Below are positions 8,030-10,096 of a DNA stretch of 10,096 nt, piece after piece. Within the stretch, counting starts at the first letter, position 1; each line of letters opens with the position of its first letter. The notes beneath the pieces were generated by a model, which was not told where the DNA came from, searched no databases, and saw only the letters and a program-made list of their open reading frames with translations. The translations under genes were made by a program, and so were the position numbers. This DNA is from Lachnoclostridium sp. UBA933 (GTDB lineage: Bacteria; Bacillota; Clostridia; Lachnospirales; Lachnospiraceae), in the NCBI GenBank assembly GCA_002293545.1, contig DBDL01000052.1, positions 1,948-12,043 on the forward strand, written 5' to 3'.

Positions 8030-8083
8030 GACTCATTTGCCTTTTGGTATCGCATCCTTATGGTTACGTACTCAAAATAAGCC
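8030..8083 (-). ncRNA. structured 5' leader of rpmE (candidate r-protein leader)
   Basis: The predicted transcript begins near 8083 with GGCUUAUUU (8083-8075), which can pair over nine bases with AAAUGAGUC (8038-8030), including two G-U pairs. Inside it, 8071-8047 forms a second hairpin. GUA pairs with UAC around one bulged A, then CGUA pairs with AUGCG-side bases, an A-A mismatch follows, and CC-GG closes an AUAA loop. The outer stem begins essentially at the transcription start, as in autoregulatory ribosomal-protein leaders. The Shine-Dalgarno (8005-8010) lies outside the stems, so any control would need protein binding or an alternative fold. L31 leader motifs have been described in Firmicutes, but I could not compare this one with them. 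Confidence 0.5.
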
Positions 8084-8088
8084 TTTTT

Positions 8089-8117
8089 ATTGTAACACGG
8101 CTGAATAAAAAATGCAA
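8089..8117 (-). promoter_or_regulatory. rpmE: sigma-A-type promoter of rpmE
   Basis: On the - strand TTGCAT (-35, 8117-8112) and TACAAT (-10, 8094-8089) are separated by exactly 17 bases. The -10 differs from the consensus at one position and the -35 at two. Transcription should start at about 8082-8083, giving a 5' leader of about 90 bases before the rpmE ATG. No comparable promoter is visible in the short gaps of the downstream operon. Confidence 0.8.
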
Positions 8118-8133
8118 CCATATTTTTAATTTT

Positions 8134-8169
8134 CTGCCACGGGCAATGCGCTGCGTTCATCCCACAGCG
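8134..8169. other. GC-rich patch in the rpmE upstream spacer, unassigned
   Basis: About 36 bases are clearly GC-richer than the A/T-rich spacer around them. They contain a five-base inverted repeat, CGCTG at 8149-8153 and CAGCG at 8165-8169, with an 11-base loop. No ORF or known RNA motif is recognised. The patch lies just upstream of the rpmE -35 element and downstream of the 14-bp terminator, so it could be a protein site, an intergenic repeat copy or a remnant. The rest of the 7994-8281 spacer holds the promoter, leader and terminator listed separately and otherwise only AT-rich sequence. Confidence 0.25.
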
Positions 8170-8183
8170 AAAATAAGAACTAG

Positions 8184-8224
8184 AAACAGCATGGAATGAC
8201 TTATGGATTCCATGCTGTTTTTTT
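8184..8224. terminator. perfect 14-bp hairpin terminator, possibly bidirectional
   Basis: AAACAGCATGGAAT (8184-8197) and ATTCCATGCTGTTT (8207-8220) are exact inverted repeats around a nine-base loop. On the + strand a run of seven T (8218-8224) follows, the classic intrinsic-terminator form. On the - strand the hairpin is followed only by a mixed T-rich stretch (TTTCTAGTTCTTATTTT). It sits about 60 bases beyond the stop of the subtilase-LRR gene, so it most plausibly ends that - strand transcript, even though the better U-tract faces the other way. Confidence 0.8.
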
Positions 8225-8281
8225 ATTTCATAAAATATCCTTTATAGCAGTGCTGAATAAACTTTCATTGTTATTATTTAA

Positions 8282-10096
8282 TTAGTAGGCAATCTTAGGG
8301 ATTCTCCCTATTCCCAAAGAGGGGATGACAAAGCTTGCATTGGCGGCTAAGCTCCGATGCATATATGCCTTGCAATCCGGTGCGCACCGGTCAAATGCTG
8401 TCGCTTCAATCAACACTGCTCCGGTCTGTGACGGATAGAACCGGATGGCGGAAAGAGCGGTGCAGTTTTCAAATGCCTGCTGCGGAATGTCCACATTTTC
8501 CGGAAGCCTGACCGTGCGAATTGCTGTGTTCCGAAAATTGGTCCCATACCAAAAGGTTGAGATGTCGATTAAGTCCGCCGTTCCCTCTTCCTTGGACTGC
8601 CCGTTCCGGTATACCGTCGCTAGTTTCTGACATGCGTTAAATGTGTAATACGAACCGACTTTGACGGACGGTACTTTCACGGTCGTAAGACTGGTGCAAT
8701 TTTGAAATGCCTGTGTATTCAGTCCCGTACTCCCCCGAAGACTTGATAAATCCGCTTCGCCGTATCGTTTGACCTTACCGTCCAGAAAGACCGAGTTCAG
8801 ACGAGGGCAATTCATAAAACACTGTCCGCTTAATCCGGGCAAAATGTCTGATAATGTGACTTCCGTTAGTTTTTGGCACTCACTGAACGCATGGTTACAA
8901 AGGCTTCCCCCAAAATCCGTAATGAAAACCTCTTCCAGATTCGGCAGCACACTCGCCGAGGCACTCCGGTCAAGAGATCGCATCCGGGCACTGCCCCAAA
9001 GTGCCGCATATTGAATATCCGCATAAGCAGCCGACAACCCAGCTCCGGCTATATCATTAAAATGATAGGCAATGGTTTCGGACAATAATTCCCCGTCAGC
9101 CGGTATCATATATAACGCATTGATTTTCGCAGGCATTCTTTTTGTGTCCGACTGGGGAATTCCATTTTTAAACGACGGATGCCTACATAACAATTGGTTG
9201 ACATATACCTTACAATCCGGATGGGTACCATAGAACGCATAGGCGGAATAAGAGGTGTTCCATTGATTCGGATGGAACTGGATGGATTTCAGATTCCGGC
9301 AATCCCGAAAACAGGAGTCCTCCACCGCAGCACCTTTCGGCAGCAGCACCGAAGTAAATGCGGTATTGCGGAAAGCACAAGGCGGCAGAACCACAAATTC
9401 CCTCAAATCCGCTTCGCTCATTTTTTCCCGGCGTCCCTCTACCTGCAAGGAAACCAAGCCGGTACATTGGTTAAAGGCATAGTCCCCGATACGGAATGCG
9501 GCGGTATTCGGGATTTTCACATATTTTAACTGATAGCAATTTGAAAAACACTGGGTCTGTATTGAGATTTGCCCGTTTTCCCCGCCAACCAATCCGGTCA
9601 GGTCCGCATTGGAGTTTGTACTGAAAAGAGTGGCTTTGTCTTTATACAACCGGTTTAACAGATGACAGCCCGCAAAACAATACGCAGGCAAAGCAAATTT
9701 TCTTCCCTCCGGGAGCCAGACCACCTTTAATTTTTTACAGTATGTAAACGCATAGTTCCCCAGTGTCCCCTTAAAATCTGACAGATCGGCGTATTCCAGA
9801 TTGGGGAGGAGATATCCGGCGGAGATAATCGCATAATTCACACCCACGCCCATCGAAGCATTCCCGGTTAATTTCAGGGAAGTAATCTCCGAAGCAGAGC
9901 GGTTCCGAAGACTTCGCTGTACGGCATCCGCCATTGTTTCATTGTTATTTGGCTGAACAATCAGATGCCTTATGCTCTCGGCTCGTTTGACGGCACTGTA
10001 GGCATTCAGTCTTCTGCCGCCTGTGACCGTACGAACCAGACGGGGGACAAAATCGGCACTGGATAAGATGGCGTCCTTGATTTGGATTGCGGTCAT
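8282..10096 (-). CDS. subtilisin-like (S8) protease C-terminus with BspA-type LRR array, 5'-partial
   Basis: 604 residues are visible and the frame is open to the window edge. The Met at 10094-10096 is very likely internal. Residues 1-37 match the end of an S8 subtilase catalytic domain: helix TAIQIKDAIL, then SSADFVP and the closing TVTGGRRLNAYSAV, which normally follows the catalytic Ser region. The catalytic Asp/His/Ser and any signal peptide would therefore lie upstream, outside the window. Residues 45-599 are BspA-like leucine-rich repeats (LRR_5 type), seen as recurrent (A/C)F-x-x-C-x-x-L units such as YAFTYCKKL, CFSNCYQL, AFNQCTGL, AFSECQKL, AFQNCTSL and AFENCTAL. They form two homologous modules. 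There is no C-terminal anchor, sortase motif or membrane helix; the protein ends in RIPKIAY. It is probably an extracellular protease with a repeat platform for binding or adhesion. The substrate is unknown. The stop is TAA. Confidence 0.85.
   Translation of the reverse strand: MTAIQIKDAILSSADFVPRLVRTVTGGRRLNAYSAVKRAESIRHLIVQPNNNETMADAVQRSLRNRSASEITSLKLTGNASMGVGVNYAIISAGYLLPNLEYADLSDFKGTLGNYAFTYCKKLKVVWLPEGRKFALPAYCFAGCHLLNRLYKDKATLFSTNSNADLTGLVGGENGQISIQTQCFSNCYQLKYVKIPNTAAFRIGDYAFNQCTGLVSLQVEGRREKMSEADLREFVVLPPCAFRNTAFTSVLLPKGAAVEDSCFRDCRNLKSIQFHPNQWNTSYSAYAFYGTHPDCKVYVNQLLCRHPSFKNGIPQSDTKRMPAKINALYMIPADGELLSETIAYHFNDIAGAGLSAAYADIQYAALWGSARMRSLDRSASASVLPNLEEVFITDFGGSLCNHAFSECQKLTEVTLSDILPGLSGQCFMNCPRLNSVFLDGKVKRYGEADLSSLRGSTGLNTQAFQNCTSLTTVKVPSVKVGSYYTFNACQKLATVYRNGQSKEEGTADLIDISTFWYGTNFRNTAIRTVRLPENVDIPQQAFENCTALSAIRFYPSQTGAVLIEATAFDRCAPDCKAYMHRSLAANASFVIPSLGIGRIPKIAY
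8300..9118 (-). repeat. LRR module B of the subtilase-LRR protein
   Basis: Residues 327-599. Landmarks match module A in order and spacing. LPNLEEVFITDF (384-395) corresponds to LPNLEYADLSDF. FRNTAIRTVRLPENV (521-535) corresponds to FRNTAFTSVLLPKGA. FDRCAPDCKAYMH (568-580) corresponds to FYGTHPDCKVYVN. The final SFVIP corresponds to the SFKNGIP of module A. The match indicates duplication of a unit of about 275 residues, now diverged at DNA level. Confidence 0.7.
9134..9964 (-). repeat. LRR module A of the subtilase-LRR protein
   Basis: Residues 45-321 of the visible protein. The module opens with a lead-in segment ending in LPNLEYADLSDF (97-108). A run of AF/CF-x-x-C LRR units follows, then a closing segment FYGTHPDCKVYVN (288-300) and a PSF/IP motif. 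The same order of landmarks recurs in module B. Confidence 0.7.

Noticed and set aside
8000..8224. + strand small RNA ending at the 8184-8224 terminator
   Set aside because: I found no + strand -35/-10 pair with acceptable spacing between 8000 and 8180, so a terminator alone does not support calling an RNA gene.
10094..10096. ATG at the window edge as the start of the LRR protein
   Set aside because: The residues right after it match the internal C-terminal end of a subtilase domain and no signal peptide follows, so the gene almost certainly begins outside the window.
1..10096. CRISPR array, insertion sequence, tRNA/rRNA, prophage or defence module
   Set aside because: No regularly spaced repeats, transposase or integrase motifs, cloverleaf sequences or nuclease/helicase genes are visible on either strand.

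Overview
The window reads as chromosome of a low-to-moderate GC Gram-positive bacterium of the Clostridia, most likely a Lachnospiraceae relative. This rests on the gene order rpmE - DUF1385 - prmC - prfA, a secreted lysine-rich Big_2 (Ig-like) protein, and a subtilase carrying BspA-type leucine-rich repeats. Shine-Dalgarno sites are strong and all observed stops are ordinary. The genus assignment is inference; no search was run.

Layout. At the left edge, one + strand gene (44-970) encodes a secreted Big_2 protein with an unrecognised, internally duplicated C-terminal half. It runs head-on into a long leftward gene series with only 6 bases between the stops. Read 5'->3' on the - strand, that series is: a sigma-A-type promoter (8089-8117), a structured 5' leader, rpmE (ribosomal protein L31), a weak terminator or attenuator hairpin, a DUF1385 membrane protein, prmC (release-factor methyltransferase), prfA (release factor 1), and two half-ABC-exporter genes. 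From the DUF1385 gene onward the genes overlap or lie 12-18 bases apart, so they look like one transcription unit with translational coupling. Upstream of rpmE is a 288-base spacer with a 14-bp perfect hairpin terminator. Beyond it, at the right edge, lies the 3' part of another - strand gene: a subtilisin-like protease fused to a duplicated array of BspA-type LRRs. Its catalytic part lies outside the window.

How the genes work together. L31, RF1 and PrmC all serve translation, and PrmC modifies the GGQ glutamine of the RF1 encoded just downstream. The two ABC proteins carry complementary departures from consensus: E-to-D and H-to-Q in the first, LSGGQ-to-LSQGQ in the second. This is the mark of an asymmetric heterodimeric exporter (TM287/288 or BmrCD type) with one weak and one competent ATP site. 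Why an exporter is tied to a termination-factor operon is not evident. The secreted Big_2 protein and the subtilase-LRR protein are probable cell-surface or extracellular factors, independent of the operon.

The core of the window is ordinary housekeeping DNA, and I found no clear new defence, mobile or biosynthetic system. The items most worth a second look are the structured rpmE leader, the subtilase-LRR fusion, the duplicated C-terminal domain of the Big_2 protein, and a 15-bp repeat insertion in the linker of the first ABC protein.
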